This document shows, one piece after another, positions 1 through 13,033 of a DNA stretch of 64,000 nucleotides. A program made the position numbers and the translations under genes. Every line of letters starts with the position of its first letter. The first letter of the stretch is position 1. Origin of the DNA: Sordaria brevicollis (Eukaryota > Ascomycota > Sordariomycetes > Sordariales > Sordariaceae); contig JAUTDP010000010.1 in the NCBI GenBank assembly GCA_033439795.1, positions 2,666,001 to 2,730,000 of the forward strand, read 5' to 3'. A model generated the notes under the pieces. That model ran no database searches. It was given only the letters and a program-made list of their open reading frames with translations, and was not told the DNA's origin.

Positions 1-208
1 TTTTTTTTGCTGCTTCGCCAGATATCAGGAGTGCTTGTCTAGTGACGGCGAAATGGGCACAGTATGGATATCCGTTCATCATAAATGACCCTTGGCAAGT
101 CAGCTCGACTTTTCTCTGTCGGTCATAATTTGAGGCTCGGAGGTTTAATGCCGACAGGAAAAGATGGTAAATGGGAATACTGAGTGGAAGAAATGGACAG
201 TGAGCTGT

Positions 209-409
209 TCATCGATGGCTGGTCTTTGCGAGGAACTTAAAAGGGGAAAGACCTTCAATCATCTTAGCTACCTTTTCAGCAGCGAGGGTGCTACGCAGTT
301 GAGCAAGTGCTTCGGTTTCAGCTCTGCCGGTTCTGGCTTTGACTTCACTCGCCGCCGTGTTCCCAACGACGGGATGTCCAAGGATGGAGGCTGGGAATAT
401 GGAGGTCAT
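209..409 (-). CDS. possible small Ala-rich protein
   Basis: This is an uninterrupted 66-codon minus-strand frame with an ATG at 409-407 in a fair context (ATCATGACC) and a TGA at 209. The product is alanine- and glutamate-rich and could form helices, for example around AETEALAQL and STLAAEKVAK. Codon endings are C/G-biased like the real genes of this window. There is no recognisable domain, and the opposite strand is also open (164-448). An in-frame GTAGCT could act as a splice donor, so the end may be wrong. It may be a small gene, one exon of a gene, or chance. I do not recognise it. Confidence 0.25.
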   Translation of the reverse strand: MTSIFPASILGHPVVGNTAASEVKARTGRAETEALAQLRSTLAAEKVAKMIEGLSPFKFLAKTSHR

Positions 410-1733
410 GATAATCAGAGGATAAGTAGAGGTAGTGTGCTCTGGTGAGTATCTACCTAGCTCTTTCTGTCTTTATCAAGTGTTTGTCGGGGGAGCGATT
501 TGTCGTGTGGCAGGGGCGAACGTAGTTTTCGTGGATTACTTGGGAAAGTTCTCACTGCCTGACCTCCCGCACATTCGTGATCGGTTTGGTCTTGAGGAAG
601 GTGCGTGATGCACATAGCGGAATGCGTATTTTGTTGACTTGGATTTTTCCTTTCGCGCCGTTCCAAGTCGGTGAATCTACTTTTTTGTTCCCATCAGCCA
701 CCCCTTCATTTGTTTTCCGCATTTCTCCCAATCACCAAACTCTAGATTGTTGAAGAGCCAATGCCATCGAGACCGGCAGTCCACAATTCAGTCTCTAGCG
801 AATATTCGTCCTTCTCCATCTCATTCCGATGAGCACGTTGCGAACAAGGTATGTGTCGAATCCCTTGGCGCAGGCTCAGAGTGTGGTGACTAGATTGACC
901 GTGTCCAGAACACTGACTTTTGGATTAGTGATCCTCAAAGCTGGCCAGACTTCCCTCTCCTCTATATAAAGGGGCCCTCTACGGCTTGTTGTCTTCTTAT
1001 GAATGACCGATGATGTCATATTTCTTACAGGCTCAGGCCTACTCCCTTTGCCTTTCTGCCCACGTGGACCCTTCTTTTTTCTTCACAAGAGGCTCCTTAC
1101 GCCCGTAAACACCCGTCTGGCTGTGTCACGTCCTCTCGCAAAAGATCGGGGGCCTTGTTCTTTTGCGGCCTCCATATCCCCATCCTACTATTCATGCACG
1201 AAACAGGACACCGAGCTCTCCCTGTCGACCCTCGGCCCCGAAGGTGTTGACTGCTTGCCTCGCTCAAACAAAGGCTTTGCGGGCCAGGCCGTGTCCAAGG
1301 ATCCTCCCGCGTTTCTGTTTTCATAAGGGCTTGCCTCGTGGTGGCTTTGGGCTTGTTTCAGGGACAAAGAAACCCTTCTTGCTTTCTTCCCTTTGCTTCT
1401 TTTCCATATGGTTTCTATACTTACTAACCACTCACCATTTGCCTTCCAAGCTGAAGTCCATACCAAAGATCACACCTGCAAACGCCATGGGGAGTAACAT
1501 ATGTACAATTTATAGCAACGTTCCATTCTCCGAGCACAGCGAGCCGCGATGCTGATCGATGAAAGCGCGCAGACACACGGCTGCGGCTGCGGTTGTGGCT
1601 GCGTAGAAGTAAAATGGATGCCCCAGATCGAATTTCCATGTGTCAACCGGTCTGTCTGGGCTCTTGATGCCTCTTCTCACGACGATGTGGGGTATGAATC
1701 GTTCACCCTTTCCAACCATTTCCGTCTCCAATC
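410..1733. other. gene-free stretch, probable upstream region of the 1734 gene
   Basis: No convincing coding frame is present; the short frames overlap on both strands and show no domain. The stretch is pyrimidine-rich in places. A TATATAAA box at 963-970 is the only obvious core-promoter motif. If it serves the gene starting at 1734, the 5' leader would be several hundred bases long. Confidence 0.5.
963..970 (+). promoter_or_regulatory. TATA-box-like motif
   Basis: TATATAAA is followed by a GC-rich step, about 765 bp before the ATG at 1734. It is a perfect match to the eukaryotic TATA consensus, but no transcript start can be seen from sequence alone. Confidence 0.3.
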
Positions 1734-4700
1734 ATGAGAGGGGACAAAATGCGTTTATGGCTTCAACTGAGATCACATCAGCAAGCACGAGAGCGACTAC
1801 GGCGGCGACCAGAAGCAACACTATCGCATTCACTCATCTTGCTAGCCTTTCTCCTCCTCGCCCACTTGCCAGTTGTCGTCTTGGCAGATGCAGACAGATA
1901 CACTTTCAACAAACAAAACCCGCAACATGTCGGATATTGGGTCGATGAGGAGTCCTCTCGTGGTAAGCTTCCCGCATCAAGAACACACTTGGTTGTCTCT
2001 CCCTGGGAAGAATCTTAGCTGCATCTTCGTTACGTTTTAGCTTGTAGCTTCATGCTTCACCTACTCATCCGAAGCAACTGGACTGTAAAGCTAATGGGGG
2101 ATACAACACGGAAACAGTAACGAAACTCACTCTCGCTATTGACCACTTCTGGATAACCTCTTCCACCTTTCAAGGGGCCTGTAAACGCGGTCCGTATGTC
2201 GGCAACGACTGCCCGATAGCGACAAAATGTATACAAGCACCTATTCCTGTCTCGGGCGTTGGGCAATATCATAGCTACAGACATGTAATTGAATATGATG
2301 ATGGGAGTAAGGAGACTTGGTATGTCATCCCCCTTGGCCTTGGCTTTCCCTTCTTTAGCCTCTCTTTCTTATCCCCCAAATTTTTGTTGTCTCCCCCAAA
2401 GGCTAACATCACTCCGTTTTCCTCTTGATACACAGCGGTGACCTTTCAAACCAAGTCGTTCCGTCTCCAACCACGTCCTTCGACCCCTCCTCCTCCTGCG
2501 TGTCAATGACTATTAATCTCGCCCCTTACATCACCCCGGCCGCCGCCCAGTCCCAGCCCCCACCACGAGAAGAAACAAGACCGACAAAGTACGTCAACAT
2601 CGGTTGCCGCCCGCAATCGGGTGACCACGGTGCCGAATGGAACCCCCGAAATGTGATATACGCATCCATAGAAACGATGCCAGTTGTCGACCTCATCACC
2701 ACCTCCGTAACAGCGAATCTGAACGCGTGGGGCAGAAGAGGAAACTTGCAGCTGGTGGCGACGAGGACGTTGAGAAACTACAACCGTGGCTGGGGCGTAC
2801 CGACATCGACATCGACACCGGGATCGGATGACGGCAACAACCGAGACAACTTTATGAACGCAACAACCAACGATGATGACGACGACAATGGCGGTGATGA
2901 TTCTCCCTTACTAGACGGCATATCCATCACAACCGACGAAAACGGTGACCTCCAAGCCAACGAAGCAGCGCCGCCAACTGGTACCTTCTCCAGCAGCAAA
3001 AGCAAAAGTCACAACGACTACTCCGGCCCCTTGGTAACAGGCCCTACCACCATGCGCTACTCACCTCCCGGGCCTGCTACCACTGGTGGTGCTGGTGTCA
3101 CAGCAACAGTCATCCAACCATCCGTCATACAGGTAGTCACATACACATTAACAACAAAACGGGTCCTACCACCTGGTGGTCTAGGCCAAATGGCTGAAGG
3201 TGGTGACCAAAGAGAAGAAGAAGACACAGAAGACATGACATCCCTAACCACCGTCGTCACTATAGGATGGAATGTCGGCGTCGGTGGTGGTGGTGACCTA
3301 ACCTCTCCAACCCCCATCAGAGGAACCTTCCCCATCATCACCACCATCACGGAAGAAGCAACACCCATCACCGACGACAGCGGCATTGACAATGCCACCG
3401 GGAAAGAAGGAATGGAAGATGGCAGCGGCGGCGACGGCGACGGCACCGAGGAAGGGGACAAGACGAAAACGAAATACGAAAGTAACCACAAGTGGGTAAC
3501 GGCCGCTGTAGTTCTGGGGTCTCTCACGGGCGCGGCTTTTGTTGTCATGGCGGGGTGGTGTGTTTTTTCGAGGTGGTATATTAGACGGGTGTTGAGGATT
3601 GAGGGGGGGAGTACGAGGAGTTTGAGTCCGAGTTTGGGTGCTTGTGCTGGGTCGCCTTTTTCTGGGGAGGAGGGGGGGTCTTCTTCTGGTTTTGAGGCTG
3701 CTGGGGGTGGAGCTGTTGGGAATGGGGCTGGTGCTCCTCATGACGGTGCCGCTGAACTCGAAGCTGGTGTCGATGCTGGTTTTGATACCACGAGGTCAGA
3801 GGCTGGTCCTGGTCCTGGTTCTGGTTATGACCACGGTCTCGAGCAGTCTGGTTCAGCACCTGGTTCAGCACCCGACCACAATCACGATCACGATCACGAT
3901 AACACCCACCCCCCTTCCTCCCCGTTCCCCTCCACCCCCGACCCCGACCCCAAACCAACCTCACCCAAATCCCTACACAACCTACTAAAGGGCATGGCCA
4001 AATACTGCCCCAGCAACCTCATCAAACTCTACCACATCGTCATGCAAACCAGATACAGACACGACCCCAAGGGTCAGCAGGATGAAGAACAAGGACACTA
4101 CTACGCTAGTCAGGATTCATTTCAGGACCTTACCTTCCAGGATGGAGTGCTGGGAGGGAGTAGTAGGCTCGGGGTGTATCAAGTTAGGGGGTGTGCTTCG
4201 AAAAATTGTAGGGATTGTCAAAACATGAACTCCAACAACAAAAGAAAAAGGAAAAGGAAGGAAGTGATGTTAGACAGAAACAGAAGAAGAAGGGAGACGG
4301 TGACGACGCAGTTGTCGGTTATTGACGAGGTGACGGAGCCGGGGAGTAAGAGGGGGAGTAGGAGGGGGGTGGTGGGGACGGGTGGGGGGTCAGAGTCAGG
4401 GTCAGAAGCAGAAGCAGAGGGTGGTGGTGAGGGGGAGGTAAGGAACGGAGCAGGGGAGGGAGAGTATGAGGGTGGGAACGGGGAAAGGGATGTGAAGCAT
4501 GAACAAGAAGTGGAAGCGGACCGTGAACAAGAAGTGGAAGTGAAAACAGAAAAGGAGACGGCATACGACGACATAGAACTGCAAATCGCAGGCAAAGACC
4601 TCTGGCCCGCCTCCCCCGCCTCCCCTCCCTCCCCCCTCTCTCCTCGCTCTCCAGACCGGTTACTGATGCCACACCCTCTCGAAGACAGCGATTGCGGGAG

Positions 4701-5335
4701 TAGTTATAAATCTGGCGAGACGGTTGATGTTTATATGATGAAGAGGGGGAGTGGGGGGAGTAGTTTGCGGTACTCGTTTTGCAACAGGGTGGAGGACGAA
4801 CGGGGAAAGGAGGTGGAAGAGGAGGACCGGGAGAAGAAGATGGGGAAGGAGAAGGAGAAGGATGTAAGTGAAGAAGTGGAAGATGGCAGTGGCCTGGAGG
4901 GAAATGCGGGACAACAGCAGCAGTCTGAAGTGGAGAATGAGGAGGGAGAGGAAGAAGAGCGAGAGGAAGAAGGAAAAGAAGAGGAGGAGGGAAAGGAAGA
5001 CCCAGACGAGGAACAGGAGGGTAAAGATGAGGAGGAGGAAAATGAGGAGGAGGAAGAGGAAGAAGACGAAGTAAGGTATAGTTGGCCTATGTCGCCAAGG
5101 AAGTATCCAAGGCTAGAAGGGACGCGGTTGTCGGTGATCGATGAAGTCACAGAACCGGGGAGTAAAAGGGGGAGTGCTGTGTCCACCAAAACCGATAACG
5201 TGGAGGATACATCAGCAGATGAAGTCAAACCGGAGGCTGAAGAGGAAGGGGAGATAGAAGTGAAAAAAGAGCTGCAACCAGAGCTAGACCGGAAAGCGGA
5301 AGAGCTGGAAGATGAAATGGGATACGAACTACAAC

Positions 5336-5366
<31 letters not shown>

Positions 5367-5496
5367 GGAGGAGGAGGAGAAGCCACGACATAGCTGGCCT
5401 GCCTCTTCCCATCGATCATTCCATTCGGCTGATGACGGATCGGCTGGTAGTCGTGAGTCTGGCGAGGTGGTTCATGTTTTCTTTAGGATAGATTGA
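1734..5496 (+). CDS. single-pass membrane protein with acidic, duplicated cytoplasmic tail
   Basis: Three exons are proposed: 1734-1962, 2091-2319 and 2436-5496, giving 1172 residues. Intron 2 has a GTATGT donor, a GCTAAC branch and a CACAG acceptor. Intron 1 (GTAAGC...AAAG) is the only choice I found that keeps the frame open, and it is less certain. A second in-frame ATG lies at 1749. A basic N-terminus is followed by a hydrophobic signal segment (LILLAFLLLAHLPVVV). The luminal or extracellular part has scattered Cys, then Thr/Ser-rich sequence. One transmembrane helix lies at about residues 506-530 (starting WVTAAVVLGSL), followed by Arg-containing sequence that places the tail inside. The tail is dominated by Glu/Asp/Gly runs, including a GAG triplet repeat at 5341-5379. 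The segment LSVIDEVTEPGSKRGS occurs twice. No family is recognised. A surface sensor or adaptor is possible from topology only. Confidence 0.75.
5336..5380 (+). repeat. (GAG)n trinucleotide repeat in coding sequence
   Basis: A near-perfect GAG run encodes a string of glutamates inside the last exon of the membrane-protein gene. Tract length is likely to vary between strains. Confidence 0.85.
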
Positions 5497-8400
5497 TTGG
5501 GATGGGGTGGTTGTTGATAAGGGGCGGAATCGATCTAACATTACCAACATTACCATGAATAGAGCGAAGACGACCATTGTGATAATTCGATCATTGCATC
5601 TATGGGAATTAGAAGGTGAGATGAAGACGCGAGGGTATGGTGACTTCAGCAAAAAATAGTATTTCATCATCTCTATAATTCGAAGCAGACTTGTTAACAC
5701 TAACCGTCGAGGAGACTCCCAAGTTGCCTATACCCGACAACTATCCTTCTTCTTCCTCGCGTCCCAACCCCCCAAAAAGGGTCTGGGAGCGCAATGAAGA
5801 ATTACAGTAGAGTGGAATCGAAGTGTCCATACTTGTAGAGGTTATCCCCTCCTCTCAGCCACCGGGCCGTTCCGTCTTTCATCTTCCGTCCACTCCACTC
5901 CACTCCGTTCGGCTTACTCCATTGTTTCGAGCAGCCCCCGAGCACCGCTCCGCCGAATTATACATCCAGCCCGGGCCCCGGCCGAGAGGATACCGGTCTC
6001 CGGTCCAGTGGCCAAGAATTAAACCTCTTCGAACCGGACGTCCATATCATATCGAGGCATTGAGCACAAAAACAAAACCATACAATACCTCGCTGGGGAA
6101 ACCCACTTGGTGGACACCCAAATACGTACGCTTTGTGTTAATACCTACAGTGATACTTGATACACAAGTCTTGTATCAACATCACACAGGCTAACAAGAC
6201 ACCAACATCTGGTCTCAGTTCGTCCTCCATCGCCTCGTTCAACCTACCTACACTACTGATTCAGATCATCGAGATGAAGGCCTGTCTCTCTCTCGTGGTT
6301 CCGACTTCCGAGGTCTGGTCTTTTTGAAGTGTCGGCATTCTTGTTCATGGTGTTGTGCAGGACAGGTCGGCTGCATCTGAGGAGCATCCGAGGAGAAAAA
6401 AAAAACAGAAACTGGCATATATGTACATACTACCGAAGCACAAGAAGGGTTTCTGTGATCTGTCTCGGATGGCTTGCGCGTCATGTACCTGAACTATACC
6501 ATATGGCCTTTTCTTCCCCCCGTCTTGGCATGGCAGTTTTTAATGACTTAACCTACATAACTTCATGATGCCCTGTGACACTTGTCCCAGACGACCTTTG
6601 AGGAAGGTTTCTTGATGTGGGAAGTATATTTCCACCGGGCATCCAGCTTGAGCAGAACTGCTTCTTCCTCTCGACATCGAGACACCTTTGAAGGGGGCCA
6701 TGTGAGGGGGGGATGTTTGAACAAATGGAGGTGATCGACCAGTGCGTTGTCTTGCTCAATATGTTTGAGGCGAAAAACCTGACACCCAACTGCGTGATGT
6801 CTCATTCTCGTCGTTTCCCATCCTGGCATTGATGGCAATGTCTTGAAAGCCTGTTGAAAGCCTGAACAACCGGGTATTCAAGCCTTTCTTGGCCCTACTG
6901 AAGACGGAAAGTTGGCCATCTTGATACCCACTGAGTGGTACATCGTGTAGGTATGCAAATTTAAGTTACAAAAGCTGACGACTCCAAATTCCATTGTCAC
7001 TTTGCTGTAACCTTTCTCCCCCCCCCCCCCACGTTGACAAGCACCAGGCCTCACACCCAATCCAATCCGGAAATTGTACGGATGGGCAAAGTCGTACAGC
7101 GACAACATGGACAACAACACGCGAAAGTTAGTCCGTCCAGTACGTAGGAGAGCAAGAAACCGACATGTCAGCTCGAACCGACAAATCCCGTATTATCTCA
7201 CCACTTGCAGCGCGAATACAACGATATAACTGTCGATAAGATGGGTATGTACTATTTTGCGCTCAGCTCTCGTCTCATGGCAACAGCAGCAGGCATTGGA
7301 CAATTCCCCCATCCTGATAATGATAATCCTGACCATTGACACTCAGCAGGAGGGTGGTGCCGTGGTGTCTCTATTGATTCGCCGCAACTGGCCATGGGTT
7401 CGTCTTCCTATAAGTCGTTAGTCTGTTCACTAGCGCTCCAGCGTGACCGTTGGAGCGATAAGAAGCTTCTTTTGACGGCGGCCCTTGAAAAAAAAAAAAA
7501 AGATTGCGATAGTAGTGCTCAATAGTTTTAACGCATGTGACGACTTGAACAGCCTTTTGAAGTTTTAAGCGCTGGACTAGTCAGGGGCAAAAACATCAGG
7601 AGGCATGTCGTTCCTGCAGCTCATCGTCGATGTGGCCGTCGTCGACTTTTGCGGGTGGTCTGTGATAAAAAGTCCAGAAGACGCCACAAAAGCCTCCTCC
7701 CAAAAGCAATGCGAGGCTGCACTGGCGTTCTGGGGAAGGAATGGGGGGGGGGGATTGCTTGGTGGCAAACTCACCGGTGTCTTATTGCTGTATCGTGGCT
7801 GGGATTTCTCGCAACTGGATGCCGAGACAGTCTTGACTCGTGTAGCAATTGCGGTTTGAGGTGAGTCAAGCGTTTATCGTAGACCGACTGAAATGGAAGG
7901 CATTCCAAAGTACCGGACAGCGTATACCACGAAATGGAAAGGTCCCATGGTTCAAGAGGGTTTTCCAGGGCTGACAGGGCTTGGACAGCTGAATTTGGGC
8001 GGTCCAGGAAAGACCTGCCGAACTCCGCACCGACAACAGATACGCGATGCGCTCCCCCGCGGTCAACCGCAACCAGACCGTGGCAGATTCCACTTTGGTT
8101 CGGCATTGCCGCCGGAGAGGTGGCCCAACTGCTCGGCGAGCGCAATCTCAAGGCTACCCTTCCTGTGCGGGGGTGGGTGTCCAGTGTGATAGCTCAAGGA
8201 GGGTTGAGCGATGCGGCTGAACAGAGTGAAGACGTGCTCGCATTGTTAGGTTGGCAAGTCAAATTAAAACCGCTTTCAGTCAGGTGTTAAGATTTTTGGA
8301 GCTGGCAGATGGCTGGCTGCCAGAACACCAAGGCCGAACTGGGTCAAGGAGGATATCCGATACCGCAAAACCACGCAATATGTGAGAATATTGGGCGGAG

Positions 8401-11400
8401 AGTCGAGCCATCTTTACGCATGAAGGGTTGAATCAAGGTAACGACAGGACGCAAAGTCGGAATTATTGGAAGCAGTCAGACGGTGCAAGTCTGATGAAGC
8501 CTCGCACCACATTGTGCTGACAATACTGCCGGTCAGTGTCTGGCAAGACGGCGCACGCTTTAGGAAATTCTTCCTACAGTCGGCCGGTCAGGAAACTGAG
8601 GGATCCTCGCACGGAGTCAGATCATACCACCGGACACAATCGAAAGTGAATGTTCCACAAGATGACAATGAGCATAGTAGCACCTCTTTCCTCCATATGG
8701 ACGCTGGGCTGGGAACATCACCCTTGAGACACATACCAAAGTCGGGGTACGTCCGCCACCAAGCTGTCAGATTCAGCCTTTTGGAAGCCAAGTGCAAGTT
8801 GTGACGAAATGTGCATTTTGCCTTGCGTAGAGCAATTCCATGTGTCATCAAAGAGCGTGTCATTGTCGGATACGAGTTTTCCGGGCAACAATGCATCGCG
8901 GTGTAGATGTTTCTGGGGTGGTTGATGATGGGCTTCCTGATATAGGCATCCGAAAGGAGATATGATATGATGGCCGCTTTTGAATGGTTGAAGCACTCTG
9001 TGTAAGACGCTGCTTGGTGATAAGACATTGGCGTTGGCTCATGGCAATAGAGTCTTGTGATTGGTCTTTGTGCAACCAAGTGGTAAGGTAACTCCGACTA
9101 AGAGGCTTTTTCTATGGGTTGCGGTCAAAGACTTTTGTCGTACAAGGACTGGCTTAAACGGGCCGTTGGTGTACGTCGTAGAGACAGCTGCAAAGAGCGG
9201 TTCATTCAGCCCGTTCAGACCCATCAATGCCGGCAGGTCAGGCCAGAGAAGGACGTTTGCGAGGGGTTTGATCCTAATGAACGTCTGGCCGGTGATAAGA
9301 AGTGTGGAATGCGATAGAGGCAGTAAGCGGTTATTGGGCCGAAGGTTGTCCAAAAGTGTGTGGGTTACACTCGACGGCCGATACCCAGCTCTCGTTTGGA
9401 CGATGGTATGTCGTTCACGATCCCAAGGAGGTTCAGTGTTGTAGTAATGATATGCCTCTTTGAGCACTCGTCGCGAAAAAAGTGGCTTGAGCGGACTTTG
9501 ACCAAAAATAGGGAGAGTGGTACAGAAGCCGTGGGGAAAGGAAGTCGATTGGCTGTTGAGGACACCCCGGAGATTTCTCATTGCTTTTGGCGGTGCTGAG
9601 CCGTGGAATATGGCAAGATGCTGATTCTACAGGGCTGGGCTCTCGTGATGGAGATGTTGACTTGACCGCTCTGTGGGTGGTTGGAAATGCGAATCGTATG
9701 CAGACGACTAGCCGAGATCTTGCAGTTGGTTCTCTTGGGGCGTCACTTGTTTGGTGACGAAGAGGGGTCCTTATGACAATTCGGACTTGAAAAGCACCGA
9801 GGCTGACATGGTGAAGATGTTGAAGATGCTTGGCAGGCATTGGCTTTGCTGGAGCTCTGATGCGCTTCGTTCCCCGATGGGTAGCCAAAAGCGAGATATC
9901 GACACCAAGAAGGCGCCTCTCAACTTGGCAGGTGAATTGTTCTTCAGCTGAGCATTGGCGCAAGAACTTCCACTTTGCCATGTGTCAAAGGAACGAAGGA
10001 GTCCTCCACACAGCTTGAGCCGCCGTGGTTTTGGAAAGTCGACCGCCGAGGAACCCCGCGTTCCATTTGTGGTGACTGTCGATGAGCTGAATTTGGGTTG
10101 CGCTTGGGGGTATCATTATTCCGTAAAATTGGAGGAAACAACAGAAAGTATCGTCAGTCGCGCTGTAGCACAGTTATCACAGTCAATACTGTAGACGGAA
10201 CGAAGTGATGAGAGGTGCAGAGTGAGAGAGAGCAGAGAGAAAGAGAGGGAGCTTAGAGGTACCTGGGAGCTTGGACGGATCCACCCAATTCGATCGAAAG
10301 GTGGGGCCAAGAGGAACAGAGCACATCTCCTGTAACCCTAACCCCAGCTGACCATAATGGCGACGCCATCTTTGATCCAATCGTGCCAGTCTTTTGACTC
10401 TTTCACCACACACGGTGACAGGAAGGTGTGGCAGAGACACCACGAAGCGACCTCCTCGTCGGTGAGGTCCGCGGCGTGCTCCGGTCCGAGGTTTCATCGT
10501 GGACCCGTTTGATCGACGTTATTCCTATTCGACTCTTTCAGCTCTTTTCGGAAACGATAGTCGGTCACAGAATGGATGGAAGAGGCAACCAGGCAACACA
10601 CCTCTTCTTTGGTGACTCGATTTACAAGAAAACCAGAACAACCAACAATGCGATCGCGAAGAGCGAGATGGCGTTGCGCCAATGCCCTCTTTATCACAGC
10701 AAAAGTGGCATTGTCCGGCGCGCACGTGGATGCTCTCTGTCATAGGCTGGTGTTCCGAGAAGAAATTTCTTGATCATGAGCGAAAATTCGACGAAAATCG
10801 AAGAGCGGGAAGGCACATGAACAGCAAGTGCAGAAATTTCAGGATTGGACGATGGAAGAGATCCTGCAAGGTACCCGGTACCTCCTTCCTCGTCGTGATG
10901 GAGGAATCGCGGTGTACCGGAAGGAATGAAGGAAGATGCTACTTTTGGAAAGAGCAAACGCCTCCTCGACCAATCTGTCAGTGGGCAAGAGCTTAGACTG
11001 TGGTCACAGGGCATGGAGCCCTTCTTCTCTCGGACATCATGATCTTCCCTCCTTCCACTGTCTGAGGAATTGGAAATATTCGAGACAACCAAGACATTTT
11101 TGATGGGCTGGACCTTACACGGAGCCGAGACACTCACACCGACCACGCAAGCTCTTTTCCGTCCATTCCATCAACTTTGATCTCGGCACTCAAAATGTCT
11201 TGCAACACCATCCTTTACCACTTTCAACACCATCACCAGATCCATCATCAATCAGCAACTCTGCGCCACAAAGCATCTCTCGGCTCTGAAATGGCGACAA
11301 TGGCGGCACAAGGCCAGACCGCGAGGTCCATTGTGTTTCCATACCAATGGCACCATGGTTAGCCATCCCGATGCTGGGTATGAGGGCATTGGCTCATGGC

Positions 11401-13033
11401 CAGATGTGGCTTATGGTGGCTCTCTGGAAAGGCTGACCCGGCCAAGTCCCTCTCAGATATCTTGATGCAACTCGCCATTGACATTCCTTTTTCCTCTGCC
11501 GCAGGGTTTAGTCAGGGTCCGATGTGATCGTAGAGGGCTGATTCCTCGTGGACAGGATTGGTCACTATGGTACGGAAAAGCCTCGGATACCACGTAACCC
11601 ATCTGCCCTTCACAATGCATGGAGAGGTAACAGCACCTCATCGGCTCTCATCAACAATCACAAACGATTTATACATACCACAACTAGGGGAGGTGATACG
11701 AGAGAACAAATCGGCCTCGGTCACTCTACTGCAGTTAATCTCCACATGGACTGTTACAAAAAAGTCCGGGTCTACTGCAGGAAAAACTCGGCCATCCGAG
11801 AGTGACCCGATCCTGCCATATGGGCTTTCTCCAGCTTTTCTAGACTGGGAATGGCATCTCCAGGTTGTAGTGCAGCCGTTGCCTCGTTCACAGCAGCAGG
11901 CCAGCACGGCACCAAGCAAAGTAGTATGATGCTGACCGTTGAAGACCATACGTCCTACCAAAGAAAGAATACTACCTAGAGGTACCCTTGCGACTACTCA
12001 AAATGAGCTGGACTTTTGTATACTCAGACAAGGCCACAAGCGTGGTGACACAGCATGAAGCTTCCTGTCCGCCAACGACGAAACTCCCTTGTCTCGCGAG
12101 TACGCCTGCCATGCGGTTTTCCTGTCGTGTAGGTTCGGAATCATGCTCGCCCACTCCTTCGATTCCACTACACCGCCGCGAGTTCATGTACCTTACCTGA
12201 GCTTACCTATACGGATCCTGCCGTACTCGCTACACCCACCGGTTGCTCCCACGGTGCCGGCTACACCACCTCTGCCAGTTCCTTTTTGCCCCTTGCATTC
12301 CAGGAGTGAAGTTGGGTCTACTAAGAACAAGAACACTAGGGGTTCTCAGCTGCGCCAGTGTCAAATGGTCCAGAAAAATCATGGTCTTATCGCTATCCAT
12401 GTGAATCAAAAGGTGGGAATACTGGGTGACTTGCAAGCATTTTGGCGATAATATGTAATGTATGTTTCCCCAAGGCTGGCCCAACACGATGCTACCCTCG
12501 TCTAACCCAGGTGTGTGTCCCCTGGCCGAACTATACCCCTGTTCGGGATCCCCTCCCTTCCCCCAGCTCCATGACATGCAAGCAATATGGGCTGTGCAAT
12601 ATCGCCCATTGGGAGCTCAGCACTTTCTGGTACGATGGGATGAGATAGCCGGCACCATACTGGCACTTGGTCTCTTGGTGCTCACATGGCAGCACCAGAC
12701 AATACCCTTCATCCCACACCCACACCTCCCACCAAGAACTTGGCTTTTCGCTTACCGGCAACCACTACCAAGGGCCGCAAGGGTACCTGTCACTCTCCCG
12801 TTGGGTTGTTCCAACCAGGATCAGACAAAAAAAAGTCACTGGTACTTCGTATTCTCATCTCTTACTCTCATGGCTTGACTTTGCCTTAAGCTGTCAGCCA
12901 TGGTGTTACCCGGTCATGAAAGTTATATAGCTATGATGGCCGCCGTCGATGTTATTTCTTTCTTAGTGTCCGGTATCCCTTCTCCTTGAGCTTGCTGTCG
13001 TTATAGGTCCATAGTAGGACACAGTTGCCCATC
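5497..13033. other. 7.5-kb stretch without a convincing gene
   Basis: Many short frames (60-180 codons) occur on both strands, but they overlap one another, lack domains and show no clear splice-joined series. The region is not RIP-mutated and its base composition is ordinary. The best coding-like fragments are plus-strand 7605-7859 and 7934-8290, with a GTGAGT donor-like site near 7861, but I could not join them in one frame. A poly-A run (7489-7501) and a C-run (7018-7030) are present. It could hold non-coding transcripts, decayed genes or long regulatory sequence. Confidence 0.5.

Noticed and set aside
5823..6194. 123-codon plus-strand frame
   Set aside because: It has no ATG (starts GTG), has Pro/Arg-rich chance composition and lacks splice partners.
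10333..10346. Telomere-like TAACCCTAACCCC
   Set aside because: Only two units are present inside unique DNA, with no array.
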